The translations under genes were made by a program, and so were the position numbers. Shown piece after piece: positions 54,936 through 63,842 of a stretch of DNA of 64,000 nucleotides. The stretch is from an uncultured Saprospiraceae bacterium (GTDB taxonomy: Bacteria; Bacteroidota; Bacteroidia; Chitinophagales; Saprospiraceae). Position 1 is the stretch's first letter. Every line of letters begins with the position of its first letter. Under the pieces are notes generated by a model that saw only the letters and a list, made by a program, of their open reading frames with translations, did not search any database and was not told the DNA's origin. The DNA lies in NCBI GenBank assembly GCA_937926205.1, contig CALEYL010000074.1:1-64000 (forward strand), in the 5' to 3' direction.

Positions 54936-55325
54936 ATGATCATGACCATTTCGGATGATTTAACGCTCAAAGACATCCAGTTGGATTTTAGCAGACTTTT
55001 CCCCAACCTCAAGATTGTTTTCTATTCGGGGCACCACGCAGTTGAGGAAGGATCCCCGGCAACAGCTGAACTGGACGAAGACAAAACCATTGGAGAAGTC
55101 CGCTCAATCCACACGGAAACAAAGGATTTGATCATTGATGAAAACCTGACTGTCGGCGAACTGGAACAGTTATTTGACCACAAATACGGTCTGAATATCC
55201 AGGTGTTTCGGAAATCGGGGAAGCTGTGGATGCAAACGACGGCCACCGACAACTGGACCCTCTCCGAACAAAACAGGAAAGGCGGATCCTCTGTAGAAGC
55301 CTGGATCGAACAGCACGAACTGTAG
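54936..55325 (+). CDS. Unknown protein, ubiquitin-like fold possible
   Basis: A 129-residue cytoplasmic protein without signal peptide or membrane segment. Two similar halves are suggested by DKTIGEVRSI (about 49-58) and ENLTVGELEQLF (about 69-80). The latter, with NIQVFRKSGKLWMQTTATDN (about 91-110), recalls a beta-grasp layout. The Trp-rich end (WTLSEQNRKGGSSVEAWIEQ) is conserved-looking. The -7-like TATATTTG at 54899-54906 lies 29 bp upstream. An alternative ATG two codons later (54942) is equally likely. I do not recognise a named family. Confidence 0.7.
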   Translation: MIMTISDDLTLKDIQLDFSRLFPNLKIVFYSGHHAVEEGSPATAELDEDKTIGEVRSIHTETKDLIIDENLTVGELEQLFDHKYGLNIQVFRKSGKLWMQTTATDNWTLSEQNRKGGSSVEAWIEQHEL

Positions 55326-55392
55326 CAACGCGGACAAAACGGACACAACAAAAACCCGGGGCGGGGGTTTATGTACTAAACTTCTAACGCTT

Positions 55393-56061
55393 ATGAAAAA
55401 CATACTTTCCCTTGTTTTGTCGGTCACCTTTATGCTGGGTTTCAGCGCCTGTTCTCAGGCTCAGAAAAAAGGAAATACTCCCATCAACGAAAAACCAATG
55501 GCGGTAAATGCCAAAACCCAACAAGCCGGGAATCTTGAAAAAGTTGTCTTCGCCCAGGGCTGTTTCTGGTGCGTGGAAGAGATTTTCGAAAAGGTAAAAG
55601 GCGTCACGGATGTTGTTTCGGGCTATTCCGGAGGAACGGAAAAAAATCCGACCTACGAACAAGTTGGCAGCGGCAGCACATCACACGCCGAATCAGTTGA
55701 AATTACCTACAACCCCGAAGAAATTACCTACGCACAACTGCTGAAAGTGTACTTCAATTCGGGCGACATTACCCAGGTGAACGGGCAGGGGCCCGACCAC
55801 GGCAGGCAGTATCGCTCCATTATTTTCTACAACAACGAAGAGCAGCACAAAGAGGTGCTGGCCTATATCCAGCAATTAGAAGCATCCGGAAAATATTCAA
55901 AAAAAATAGCCGTCGAGGTGACGCCTTTCACCAAATTTTATCCTGCAGAAGGTTATCACCAGGATTTCGTGAAGCTCAATCCCAATCAGGGTTATGTGCG
56001 GGCGGTATCCATCCCAAGGTATCAAAAAGCGATCCGGAATTTTCCGGAATTGCTGAAGTAA
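55393..56061 (+). CDS. msrA: Peptide-methionine (S)-S-oxide reductase, exported
   Basis: MsrA repairs oxidised methionine. The 222-residue form starts with a lipoprotein-type signal (SLVLSVTFMLGFSACSQAQ, Cys20), so it acts in the periplasm or at the outer membrane. The catalytic motif is GCFWC (near residues 56-60), preceded by VVFAQ and followed by VTDVVSGYSGGTEKNPTYEQV. Other conserved blocks are GHAESV-like TSHAESVEITYNPE and YFNSGDITQVNGQGPDHGRQYRS (split by rule: FNSGD and GPDHGRQYRS). A C-terminal Cys for recycling is absent from the last residues, so it may use another reductant. Confidence 0.95.
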   Translation: MKNILSLVLSVTFMLGFSACSQAQKKGNTPINEKPMAVNAKTQQAGNLEKVVFAQGCFWCVEEIFEKVKGVTDVVSGYSGGTEKNPTYEQVGSGSTSHAESVEITYNPEEITYAQLLKVYFNSGDITQVNGQGPDHGRQYRSIIFYNNEEQHKEVLAYIQQLEASGKYSKKIAVEVTPFTKFYPAEGYHQDFVKLNPNQGYVRAVSIPRYQKAIRNFPELLK

Positions 56062-56085
56062 AACGAGCCGGTTTTATGGCGGAAT

Positions 56086-56128
56086 CAGCGCTCGTTCGGG
56101 GAAAACCCTGAACGGGCGCTTGTTTTTT
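56086..56128 (+). terminator. Terminator after msrA
   Basis: CAGCGCTCGTTCGGG pairs with CCCTGAACGGGCGCTT with two mismatches, followed by seven bases of T-rich tract (56121-56128). Confidence 0.75.
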
Positions 56129-56185
56129 AGCTGAGAATGCTGATCTTTACTCAATGTAGCATCATGCAAATACAAAAATCACGAT

Positions 56186-56542
56186 ATGTTAAGCTTTAAT
56201 TTTAACTCCTTGTGGTTTGAAGTTTCCCTCGTCTGCGGGATTACGGCTTTCGGAAGCATCTTTTTTGGGCATTTTGAAGAACATACGCCGAAGTTCAGAA
56301 GGGTATTAAAGCTGATACTCCTCAATATAATCGTGGTGCTTCTTGCAAAATACCTCGGCCGGGCCTGGTCTGTCGGTTTTATCGGTATCCTGATTTTAGG
56401 CGTAATTTACATCCACGGAATATGGCTGCCGGGCAAAGGCATTAACGGCCTCACCGGAGAGCCTAAACGGAAATACTACGAACTCAAAGGCTGGACAAAG
56501 TTTCTGGATGAGCCCGGGCAAAAGGTGAACGAAGATGTATAA
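56186..56542 (+). CDS. Small membrane protein, unknown function
   Basis: A 118-residue protein with three likely membrane helices (about 12-27, 41-57 and 63-82), followed by a ~35-residue cytoplasmic tail (GEPKRKYYELKGWTKFLDEP). No motif I recognise. It stands alone between the msrA terminator and the glycerate kinase gene. The 172 bp after it contain no gene. Confidence 0.6.
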   Translation: MLSFNFNSLWFEVSLVCGITAFGSIFFGHFEEHTPKFRRVLKLILLNIIVVLLAKYLGRAWSVGFIGILILGVIYIHGIWLPGKGINGLTGEPKRKYYELKGWTKFLDEPGQKVNEDV

Positions 56543-56714
56543 AAGCCTGCCAACAGACATCAAGCAAATCAACCTGGACACTGACCTTTACAAGTTACAT
56601 AAAAGCGGGCCGAGGTACAGCGATTTTGGCATGGACAATACATAGGTCACTGGGGCATCCTCGACATGCACAGTTTGATGACCCAAATTACTTCGTAATC
56701 ATTTAGCCTTATTT

Positions 56715-57833
56715 ATGAAAGTACTGATTTGCGCGGACAAATTCAAAGGTTCGTTGAGTGCACAGGAGGTTGCCGAAGCCATCGCGAGGGGAATCCGGCG
56801 CTTTGATCAGGCCGTTGAATGCCAAATTCACCCGCTTGCCGACGGCGGCGACGGCTCTTTGAATATCCTCAGTACTTATCTCGATTTGCAAAAAATCAGC
56901 CTAATGGTTGCTGACCCGTTTGGGAATCCGGTCGAAGCGGTTTATTACCGATCCGGCGGCAAAGCATTTGTCGAATTGGCAGCAGCTTCGGGTCTGGTGC
57001 TTTTGCCTCCCGGCCAAAGAAATCCCATGCTTACCTCTACGCAGGGAACCGGCGAATTGATCAAAGACGCCATCGAAAAAGGCGCCAATGAAATTGTTCT
57101 TTTTTTGGGCGGAAGTGCTACCAATGATGGTGGAGCAGGTATTGCACAGGCGCTGGGTTTCCGGTTTCTGGATGCCTCAGGCAAAGAGGTGGTTCCAATT
57201 GGAAAAAACTTAATTCATATCCGGCAGATTGTTCCTCCTGCAGGATTTGTAAAGAAATCGCTGAGATTTAGCTGCCTTTGCGATGTAAAAAATCCCTTGC
57301 TTGGAGAAACCGGCGCCGCTCATACCTATGCCGCTCAAAAAGGCGCTTCAGAAAAAGAAATTGAGCAGCTTGAACTCGGCATGAAGCAATATGCACAGGT
57401 TATTAATCGGCAATTCAGCATGGACATTTCCGCTGTTCCCGGCGGCGGCGCAGCGGGAGGTGTGGCAGCTGGTTTACAGGCTTTGTTGGGGGCAGAAATC
57501 AGGAGTGGAATTGATCTCTTTTTAGAATTAAGCCAGTTTGAAGCCAGGGTTAAAAGCGCCGACCTTGTCATCACCGGAGAAGGAAAACTCGATATCCAAA
57601 CGCTGGAAGGAAAAGTCGTCAACGGCGTGCTGCAGATTGCCAGGCAATACCAAAAACCAGTATTGCTGCTGGTTGGAACTTCTGAACTTGAAAAAGAAAC
57701 CCTTGCCGGAAAAGGCGTTGTTGAGGTGTTGACGGTGATGAGCCGAAGTGCCGGTTATGAGGACGCCATGGCACGGGCCGCTGAGATCATTGAAGGGCTG
57801 GCTTATGAATATTTCAATGCACGCGGTGGGTAA
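56715..57833 (+). CDS. Glycerate kinase, GarK/GlxK type
   Basis: The enzyme phosphorylates D-glycerate, giving 2-phosphoglycerate in this family. The 372 residues begin MKVLICADKFKGSLSAQEVA and include the family blocks IHPLADGGDGSLNIL, FLGGSATNDGGAGIAQALGF, AVPGGGAAGGVAAGL and VITGEGKLDIQTLEGKV. The start ATG at 56715 is firmly set by the DKFKGS motif. It converges with proS across a MITE-like element. No glyoxylate or glucarate genes are adjacent. Confidence 0.95.
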   Translation: MKVLICADKFKGSLSAQEVAEAIARGIRRFDQAVECQIHPLADGGDGSLNILSTYLDLQKISLMVADPFGNPVEAVYYRSGGKAFVELAAASGLVLLPPGQRNPMLTSTQGTGELIKDAIEKGANEIVLFLGGSATNDGGAGIAQALGFRFLDASGKEVVPIGKNLIHIRQIVPPAGFVKKSLRFSCLCDVKNPLLGETGAAHTYAAQKGASEKEIEQLELGMKQYAQVINRQFSMDISAVPGGGAAGGVAAGLQALLGAEIRSGIDLFLELSQFEARVKSADLVITGEGKLDIQTLEGKVVNGVLQIARQYQKPVLLLVGTSELEKETLAGKGVVEVLTVMSRSAGYEDAMARAAEIIEGLAYEYFNARGG

Positions 57834-57982
57834 AATGGTTCCCGCCTACCTACCGGACAGGCAGGCAAAATCCGCGAAGCGAGACGTCCCAAACCCTGGC
57901 GCCCCTGGCGAGACCCTGGCGATCCTGGCGGGAAAATTAATCGGTTCCTGCAAAGAAATGTTCCCCAAACGAATACCGCTCA
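57834..57982. other. Repeat-rich intergenic stretch after glycerate kinase
   Basis: Contains GCCTACCTACCGGACAGGCAGG and a run of CCTGGCG words (CCCTGGCGC, CCCTGGCGA, ACCCTGGCGA, TCCTGGCGG) at about 57894-57932. No gene seen. Confidence 0.55.
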
Positions 57983-58086
57983 GGAGGGTCTCAAACGGCA
58001 AAATGCAAATCTTCAACAACAAACTGCTTTTCGGGATAAATTTTGCCCACTTGCCAATTTGCCTTTTGCTAATTTGAGACCCCTCC
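57983..58086. mobile_element. MITE-like element, 104 bp (copy 2)
   Basis: The ends GGAGGGTCTCAAA (57983-57995) and TTTGAGACCCCTCC (58073-58086) are inverted and differ by one inserted base. Inside, GGCAAAATGCAAAT (57997-58010) and the 21-bp TTTTCGGGAT/AAATTTTGCCC segment (58028-58048) match the 46858 element (one mismatch in the latter). It sits 6 bp from the proS stop codon. Confidence 0.65.
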
Positions 58087-58091
58087 CCTTG

Positions 58092-59558
58092 CTAATATGC
58101 CTTCGCAAAAAGCACCCTTTGCGACGAAGGTTTTCCTGTCAAAATACAGGCGCCCTGCTCTTCCGGTGCATCAAGTGGAATGCAGCGAATGGTTGCTTTC
58201 GTCATTTCTTTGATTTTGAGTTCCGTTTCGCTCGTACCATCCCAATGAGCAGAGATAAATCCGCCTTTGTTTTCGAGTACAGAAACAAAATCATCCCAGG
58301 TATCCACCGCTGTGGTATATTCCGTGCGGTGCGCTTTGGCACGATTGAACAGGTTATCCTGAATGTCACGCAGGAGCTGGTCCACATATTCAGCAATGCC
58401 TTCCAGCGGCACACTTGTTTTTTCTTTTGTATCGCGGCGCGCCACTTCCACCTGTCCGGCATCCAGATCGCGCTGGCCGAGGCCGATACGGACGGGAACA
58501 CCGATCATTTCATATTCGGCAAATTTAAAGCCCGGGCGGTTTTGGTCGTCTGTGTCGACTTTGACGGAAATGCCTTTGGCACGCAGTTGCGCCACAATTT
58601 TATCGGCTTCTGAAAGTAATTCCGGGAAAGGTTTTGGAATCGGTACGATCACCACCTGAACCGGTGCAAGTTTGGGAGGCAATACCAGGCCGTCGTCGTC
58701 GGAGTGGGTCATGATCAGGCCGCCAACCAATCGGGTAGAAACACCCCAGGAGCTTGCCCAAACGTGTTCCTGCTGGTTTTCTTTATTTAAAAACAACACG
58801 TCAAAAGCCTTGGCAAAGTTTTGCCCTAAAAAGTGGGAAGTGCCAGCCTGCAAGGCTTTGCCGTCCTGCATCAAAGCTTCGATGCAGAATGTATCATCGG
58901 CGCCTGCAAAGCGTTCATTGGCAGTTTTGACCCCCTTGATTACCGGCATGGCCATGTATTCTTCAGCGAACCGGGCATAAATATCCAGAATCAGTCGGGT
59001 TTCAGCCATGGCTTCTTCAGCAGTGGCATGCGCGGTATGTCCTTCCTGCCACAAGAATTCTGTTGTGCGCAGAAAAGGGCGCGTCCGCATTTCCCAGCGC
59101 ACCACATTGGCCCATTGGTTGATGAGGATGGGAAGGTCGCGATAGCTTTTTATCCAGTCTTTATACGTATGCCAGATGATGGTTTCGGAAGTCGGGCGAA
59201 CGATCAGTTCTTCTTCCAGTTTGGCTTCCGGATCAACGATAACACCGCCGCCATTAGGGTCGTTTTTCAGGCGGTAATGCGTCACGACGGCGCATTCTTT
59301 TGCAAAGCCTTCTACGTGGCTTGCTTCTTTGCTCAAAAAGCTTTTGGGTATAAACAGCGGGAAATAGGCATTCACGTGTCCTGTTTCTTTGAACATTGCA
59401 TCCAAAGAGTCGCGCATTTTTTCCCAGATTGCAAAGCCATGCGGCTTAATCACCATACATCCCCGCACCGGAGAGTTGTCTGCGAGGCGTGCTTTTCGCA
59501 CAATATCGAGGTACCATTGTGAATAATCGTCGGCTCTGCTCGTAATTTCCTTAGCCAT
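58092..59558 (-). CDS. proS: Prolyl-tRNA synthetase
   Basis: This class II synthetase charges tRNA-Pro. From the ATG at 59558 (MAKEITSRADDYSQWYLDIV) it has 488 residues. It lacks the bacterial editing insertion and shows the shorter eukaryote/archaea-like (ProS type 3) form, with motif 2 WANVVRWEMRTRPFLRTTEF, motif 3-like GLVLPPKLAPVQVVIVPI, and the C-terminal zinc-domain-like end. This type is usual in Bacteroidota. A start 57 bp upstream would add residues without family similarity. Confidence 0.96.
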   Translation of the reverse strand: MAKEITSRADDYSQWYLDIVRKARLADNSPVRGCMVIKPHGFAIWEKMRDSLDAMFKETGHVNAYFPLFIPKSFLSKEASHVEGFAKECAVVTHYRLKNDPNGGGVIVDPEAKLEEELIVRPTSETIIWHTYKDWIKSYRDLPILINQWANVVRWEMRTRPFLRTTEFLWQEGHTAHATAEEAMAETRLILDIYARFAEEYMAMPVIKGVKTANERFAGADDTFCIEALMQDGKALQAGTSHFLGQNFAKAFDVLFLNKENQQEHVWASSWGVSTRLVGGLIMTHSDDDGLVLPPKLAPVQVVIVPIPKPFPELLSEADKIVAQLRAKGISVKVDTDDQNRPGFKFAEYEMIGVPVRIGLGQRDLDAGQVEVARRDTKEKTSVPLEGIAEYVDQLLRDIQDNLFNRAKAHRTEYTTAVDTWDDFVSVLENKGGFISAHWDGTSETELKIKEMTKATIRCIPLDAPEEQGACILTGKPSSQRVLFAKAY

Positions 59559-59773
59559 GAATTTTGTTGCTTTTGTTGTAAACAATTCGTTATCAACTCT
59601 GTAGAGTCTTAACAAATTCGTTTTAACAATTGTTAAAATATGTGTTTAATAACTTTAACGGCCTAAACGCCTGATTTAAAACGCCCTTAACTAAAAAATA
59701 GGCACAAAAGTAATAATTTCGGGTTTGTAATCTGAGAACAGTTCATTCTAAATGCGCTTTTAAATATCCGCTT

Positions 59774-61201
59774 ATGAAAAAGGTAATCTTTTTAGCATCC
59801 ACCATCCTCGTATTGATACTCGGCTTGAGTAGCGCGGCTTTAGGTCAATACGATGACCTTTATTACGACCCCGACCGGGACGGTGGCTATTACAGCACCA
59901 CTATTGATAAGTCGCGCCCTGTCGATCAGCCGACTGCTTCCCGTTACGACGAGGGAGAAAACTACGACAACAATACGGCAAGCTACGGCCAGGGCTATGA
60001 CGACGATGAGTACGATTATTACGACGACTACGACTATTACTACTCTTCCCGTATTCGTCGTTTTCACAGACCATATTATGGGTTCAGTTATTTTGACCCC
60101 TGCTATGCCGATCTCTATTACTACGATCCCTTCATCAACCCGGGTGTAACTGTCCTGATTTACGACGGTTTCAGTTCCTGGAACAGTTGGAGAAGCTGGC
60201 GTCGTTTCAATCGCTGGAACAGCTGGAGCGCTTTCAATCGCGGCTGGGGTTGGGGCGGTGGCTGGAATAGCTGGAACGATCCCTGGTATGGTGGCTGGAA
60301 CACCTGGGGCGGCGGCTGGAACAACTACTACGTCAACAACTACTATGGCGGTGGTTGGAATAACTGGGGCGGTGGTTGGAACAACTGGGGCGGCGGTTGG
60401 AACAATTGGGGCGGCAACGGTTATTACTGCCCGCCAACATGGGGCAACGGCTATAATTACAACACCGTCAACACCAACAACAATACGTATTTCGGACCAC
60501 GCACCACCGGTTCTACACTGGTACCCCGCAAAAATGATCGCTCTCCGGGTGTAAAAAAACCGGAAACCGGGCCATTGACGCCGAAAGAAGAACGCCAGAC
60601 AACCATTTCAGGTTCCGGTTTGTCTCCGCAGCCTGGCAGTGGCAGGAGCTATGACCGTCCGGCAATGGAAGACGGTAAAACCCGCACTGGTGTTGAAAAT
60701 ACAGGTTCCCCTGAAACACCGGCACGCAACAGCCGGCCAACGGTTCAGGATCGCAACCCGGTAATGGATCGTCCGACACGTGAAGGAAGCTCGCCTTCCC
60801 GTCCAAAATACGATGAACCACAATCACCGCGCCGCGAGCCAGCGCCAAGTCGTCAGGATGTTACCCCTGCGCCAAGCCGTCAGGATGTTACGCCTGCGCC
60901 AACGCGTAAAAAAGACGATTCGCCTGCAAGGGAATACCGCCAACGCAGCGACAGCAATAACTCGGGATATGAAAGGAGCCGTTCTACGGAAACGCCAAGA
61001 ACGTCAACCCCTTCGCGCAGTTATGACAACAGCAGCAGGCAATCTGCTCCTTCGCGCAGCTATAACAGCAACAGTGGCAGCAGCCGCCAGGCTTCTCCAG
61101 CCCCTTCGCGCAGCAATGATGGCGGCAGCAGGTCATCTTCGCCCAGCCGCAGCAACGACAGCAATGGAAAAAGTCGTTCAGGTGGCCGAAACGGCGGTTA
61201 A
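59774..61201 (+). CDS. Secreted low-complexity protein, Trp/Gly/Asn repeats
   Basis: A 475-residue exported protein. A signal peptide (MKKVIFLASTILVLILGLSS, ending ALGQ) is followed by a Tyr/Asp-rich part (about 25-125; DDDEYDYYDDYDYYYSS). A Trp-rich part (about 135-225) follows, with WNSW and then four GGGWNNW-type repeats. The C-terminal ~240 residues are Pro/Ser/Arg-rich, with two TPAPSRQDV repeats (about 355-375) and many PSRS words. There is no recognisable domain and no T9SS tail. Such sequences suggest an adhesive, matrix or phase-separating material at the cell surface (inference). A strong terminator follows. Confidence 0.8.
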   Translation: MKKVIFLASTILVLILGLSSAALGQYDDLYYDPDRDGGYYSTTIDKSRPVDQPTASRYDEGENYDNNTASYGQGYDDDEYDYYDDYDYYYSSRIRRFHRPYYGFSYFDPCYADLYYYDPFINPGVTVLIYDGFSSWNSWRSWRRFNRWNSWSAFNRGWGWGGGWNSWNDPWYGGWNTWGGGWNNYYVNNYYGGGWNNWGGGWNNWGGGWNNWGGNGYYCPPTWGNGYNYNTVNTNNNTYFGPRTTGSTLVPRKNDRSPGVKKPETGPLTPKEERQTTISGSGLSPQPGSGRSYDRPAMEDGKTRTGVENTGSPETPARNSRPTVQDRNPVMDRPTREGSSPSRPKYDEPQSPRREPAPSRQDVTPAPSRQDVTPAPTRKKDDSPAREYRQRSDSNNSGYERSRSTETPRTSTPSRSYDNSSRQSAPSRSYNSNSGSSRQASPAPSRSNDGGSRSSSPSRSNDSNGKSRSGGRNGG

Positions 61202-61244
61202 TTAGTCTGGATAAAATAGACAGACACCTATTGGTTTTACAGAT

Positions 61245-61275
61245 AGAAAAGGCGGGTCATTCACTCGCCTTTTCT
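61245..61275 (+). terminator. Terminator after the Trp-rich protein gene
   Basis: AGAAAAGGCG (61245-61254) and CGCCTTTTCT (61266-61275) form a perfect 10-bp stem with its own T tract. Confidence 0.85.
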
Positions 61276-61436
61276 ATTCAAAAAAAATATATCTTTCACC
61301 CATATTGGTACACAAGCGCTGCCAGACTTGTTCTGCCCGATTGAAGCGGACAATTACCTCGTTGATATGGCGTGGCAGTGTGCTTACGTTACTGTATGAA
61401 CTACAGGTAAATACTTACCACCAAATACTAAACACC

Positions 61437-62903
61437 ATGCGAACCATACTAAGCTTCGTTTTTCTAATGACTTTTTTTTCGACTTACAGCCAAACGGCCA
61501 GCGATGCCCTGCGTTTTTCTTACCAGGACAATGGCATTAGTACGGCCAGAAGCCTGGGTGCAGGCGGCGCCTTAAGTGCTTTGGGCAGTGACTTTTCGGT
61601 ACTGAGTACCAATCCCGCAGGTCTGGGCTGGTATCGGCGTTCCGAATTCGTTTTAACCCCTTCTTTGCTCACCGTCAACACAGAATCGAAATTGCTGGAA
61701 AGCGACGATGCCCTGATCAACCAGGAACGCGTGAGCAAGCTGGGTATCAGTAACCTGGGCATTGTTGTTGCCACACGACCCAACGGAGGAGAATGGACCA
61801 CTTTTAATTTTGGCATCGGGCTCAACCAGGTGGCCAATTTCAACCAGCGTTTTTACTACGACGGGCAGTCTGTCGGTTCTATTGTTAACCGTTTTCAGGA
61901 ATTGGCAAACGGCTCCGACGGATTGGACGACTTTGAGGCCGGGCTCGCTTTTGATGCAGACGCGTTGTATGATTTTAATGACGATGGCATTTACGATTCC
62001 GATGTGGAAATTCGCCCCAACGCCGAGATTTATAAAGAGCAAACGGTAACAACATCCGGCTCCATCAACGAGTTGTCCTTTGCATTCGGCGGCAGCTACA
62101 ACGACAAATTGTTGCTGGGCGTCAGCATCGGAGTTCCATTTCTGAGCTATACTGCAAACAAGACTTATAAAGAAGAAGACCTTGGAGAAGATGCCGGAGG
62201 CAATGTACCTTTCTTTGATGGGCTTGAATTTACAGAAAACCTTTCTACCACCGGGATTGGGATCAACCTGAAAGCCGGATTGATTTACCGCCCCATTCAG
62301 GCAGTTCGCCTGGGCATCGCTTTTCATACCCCAACGGCATACGGCCTGAACGATACTTACCGCAACACGATGACCTATTCGTATACCGATAGTGATGGCA
62401 GCAGAACGGGGGATGCACAATCGCCCGATGGCTTATTTGACTATAAATTCCGTTCGCCGTGGCGTATCGTTGGCGGATTGGGCGTCATCTTCGGAAAATC
62501 CGGCTTCCTGAGCGGTGAAGTGGAGTGGGCTGATTATACGGGTGCAAATTTTGGATATTCCGGCTTCCAGGATGCTGAAAGAGATGTCAACAATGCGATT
62601 TTGAACCAATTGCAGGCGGCCACAAACATTCGCCTTGGCGGAGAATTTGCGTATGAGATATTCAGACTGCGGGCGGGCTTTGGATTGCATCAATCGCCAA
62701 TTCAGGGCGACGATACGGTTAACCAGAGCATTAGCGCCGGGTTTGGCATTCGCGAGAATTCGTTTTTCTTAGATCTGGGCTACCGGTATTACCTGGTTCA
62801 GGAAACCTATACCCCCTATCTGACTTCCGAGGCCCCGGTTCAATTCGTCAATAATGATGTAGGGAACGGTCGGTTTTTGTTGTCAGTTGGGTTTAAATTT
62901 TAG
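61437..62903 (+). CDS. FadL/OmpP1-like outer-membrane porin
   Basis: From the ATG at 61437 (MRTILSFVFLMTFFSTYSQ signal peptide) the protein has 488 residues and predicted beta-barrel strands throughout. The N-terminal SLGAGGALSALGSDFSVLST, then NPAGLGWYRRSEF, recalls the FadL/TodX/OmpP1 hatch. It would take up hydrophobic compounds. PorV-type T9SS proteins share the fold, but PorV itself is usually shorter. It ends in an aromatic-terminated strand (FLLSVGFKF), as outer-membrane proteins do. Upstream in-frame codons from 61305 lack protein-like features. Confidence 0.85.
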   Translation: MRTILSFVFLMTFFSTYSQTASDALRFSYQDNGISTARSLGAGGALSALGSDFSVLSTNPAGLGWYRRSEFVLTPSLLTVNTESKLLESDDALINQERVSKLGISNLGIVVATRPNGGEWTTFNFGIGLNQVANFNQRFYYDGQSVGSIVNRFQELANGSDGLDDFEAGLAFDADALYDFNDDGIYDSDVEIRPNAEIYKEQTVTTSGSINELSFAFGGSYNDKLLLGVSIGVPFLSYTANKTYKEEDLGEDAGGNVPFFDGLEFTENLSTTGIGINLKAGLIYRPIQAVRLGIAFHTPTAYGLNDTYRNTMTYSYTDSDGSRTGDAQSPDGLFDYKFRSPWRIVGGLGVIFGKSGFLSGEVEWADYTGANFGYSGFQDAERDVNNAILNQLQAATNIRLGGEFAYEIFRLRAGFGLHQSPIQGDDTVNQSISAGFGIRENSFFLDLGYRYYLVQETYTPYLTSEAPVQFVNNDVGNGRFLLSVGFKF

Positions 62904-62935
62904 TAGTCTCCCCTTAAATGAGTTGACCGTTATGA

Positions 62936-62975
62936 AGAGAGCAGTTGTCAGTTATGGTCCTGTCAACTGCTCTCT
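62936..62975 (+). terminator. Hairpin after the FadL-like gene
   Basis: AGAGAGCAGTTG (62936-62947) pairs perfectly with CAACTGCTCTCT (62964-62975) over a 16-nt loop. No T tract follows. Confidence 0.55.
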
Positions 62976-63078
62976 GCTGACTAAAACTTCAAGCCTTATA
63001 TATGCTGTCGCATGTCTCGCCACTTCCTAATTTATCTCTATCTTCGCATCCTCAATCTAAAATCTAACATCCATCAAA

Positions 63079-63624
63079 ATGTGGCTATTCTTTTTCAAAG
63101 CCCTGCATATTGTGGGATTCACAGCCTGGTTTGGGGGACTATTTTACCTTGGGCGGCTTTTTGTTTATCACGTTGAAGCAGGCGAGCAGCCACAGCCAGA
63201 TCAGGACATCCTCAAGCGTCAATATCAATTAATGGAAGGGCGGGTGTATAAAATCATCATTAATCCCGCCATGAACCTTACCTGGGTTTGTGGGCTGATC
63301 ATGCTCTGGCTGCATGGCCTGGACTGGCTGAAAGGAAACCCCTGGATTCACGTAAAATTGCTGCTGCTCGTCTTGCTGACAGGCTATCAGATCTGGTGCA
63401 AAACCATTATCCGGAAATTGGAAAAGGGCGACGCGCTCCCCAATGCTTTTCGCTTTCGCCTGCTGAACGAAGCGCCGACAGTCTTTCTGTTGGCCATTGT
63501 CCTGCTGGCCGTGTACCGAACGACGCTCAACTATGCCTATTTCACCCTCGGGGTTGGCGCATTTGTGGCTTTGATCTACTCCGGAGCGGTGGCGTATCGG
63601 AAAAAGAGGGAAGGGCAAGGGTAA
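63079..63624 (+). CDS. hemJ: Protoporphyrinogen IX oxidase HemJ
   Basis: HemJ is the membrane enzyme that oxidises protoporphyrinogen IX to protoporphyrin IX in haem synthesis. The 181-residue protein has four membrane helices and the conserved start FKALHIVGFTAWFGGLFYLG with His in helix 1, RLFVYH at its end, NPAMNLTW in helix 2 and HVKLLLLVLLTGYQ in helix 3. RLLNEAP precedes helix 4. The upstream region holds AATCTAA heptamers (63054-63074), and a GGGTAAA array begins within its stop codon. Confidence 0.93.
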   Translation: MWLFFFKALHIVGFTAWFGGLFYLGRLFVYHVEAGEQPQPDQDILKRQYQLMEGRVYKIIINPAMNLTWVCGLIMLWLHGLDWLKGNPWIHVKLLLLVLLTGYQIWCKTIIRKLEKGDALPNAFRFRLLNEAPTVFLLAIVLLAVYRTTLNYAYFTLGVGAFVALIYSGAVAYRKKREGQG

Positions 63625-63825
63625 AGGGTAAAGGGTAAAGGGTAAAGGTTAAAGGAAGAAGGTTAAAGGGTAAAGGGGGCAGACTGCTCATTGGAGTAGT
63701 ATTCCCCGTCTAAAATCTAAAATCTAACATCTATAATCTAACGTATACCATTGCTACAAGGAAAGCAAACTGCTTTCAGGTATACTCTTTCTACTTTCTA
63801 CTTTCTACCCTCTTCTTTCTACCCT
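63619..63825. repeat. Composite intergenic cassette of heptamer arrays (copy B)
   Basis: Eight 7-bp units GGGTAAA/GGTTAAA (63619-63674) begin in the hemJ stop codon. A linker GGGCAGACTGCTCATTGGAG follows, then five TCTAAAA-type units (63709-63743), a second linker with GCAAACTGCTTTCAGGT, and five CTACTTT-type units (63791-63825). Linkers and unit types match copy A at 30692-30857 in order and sense. Confidence 0.8.
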
Positions 63826-63842
63826 TCCCCACCGCACACATG

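Noticed and set aside
58833..59522. 229-codon plus-strand frame over proS
   Set aside because: It is antisense to proS, whose class II motifs are unmistakable.
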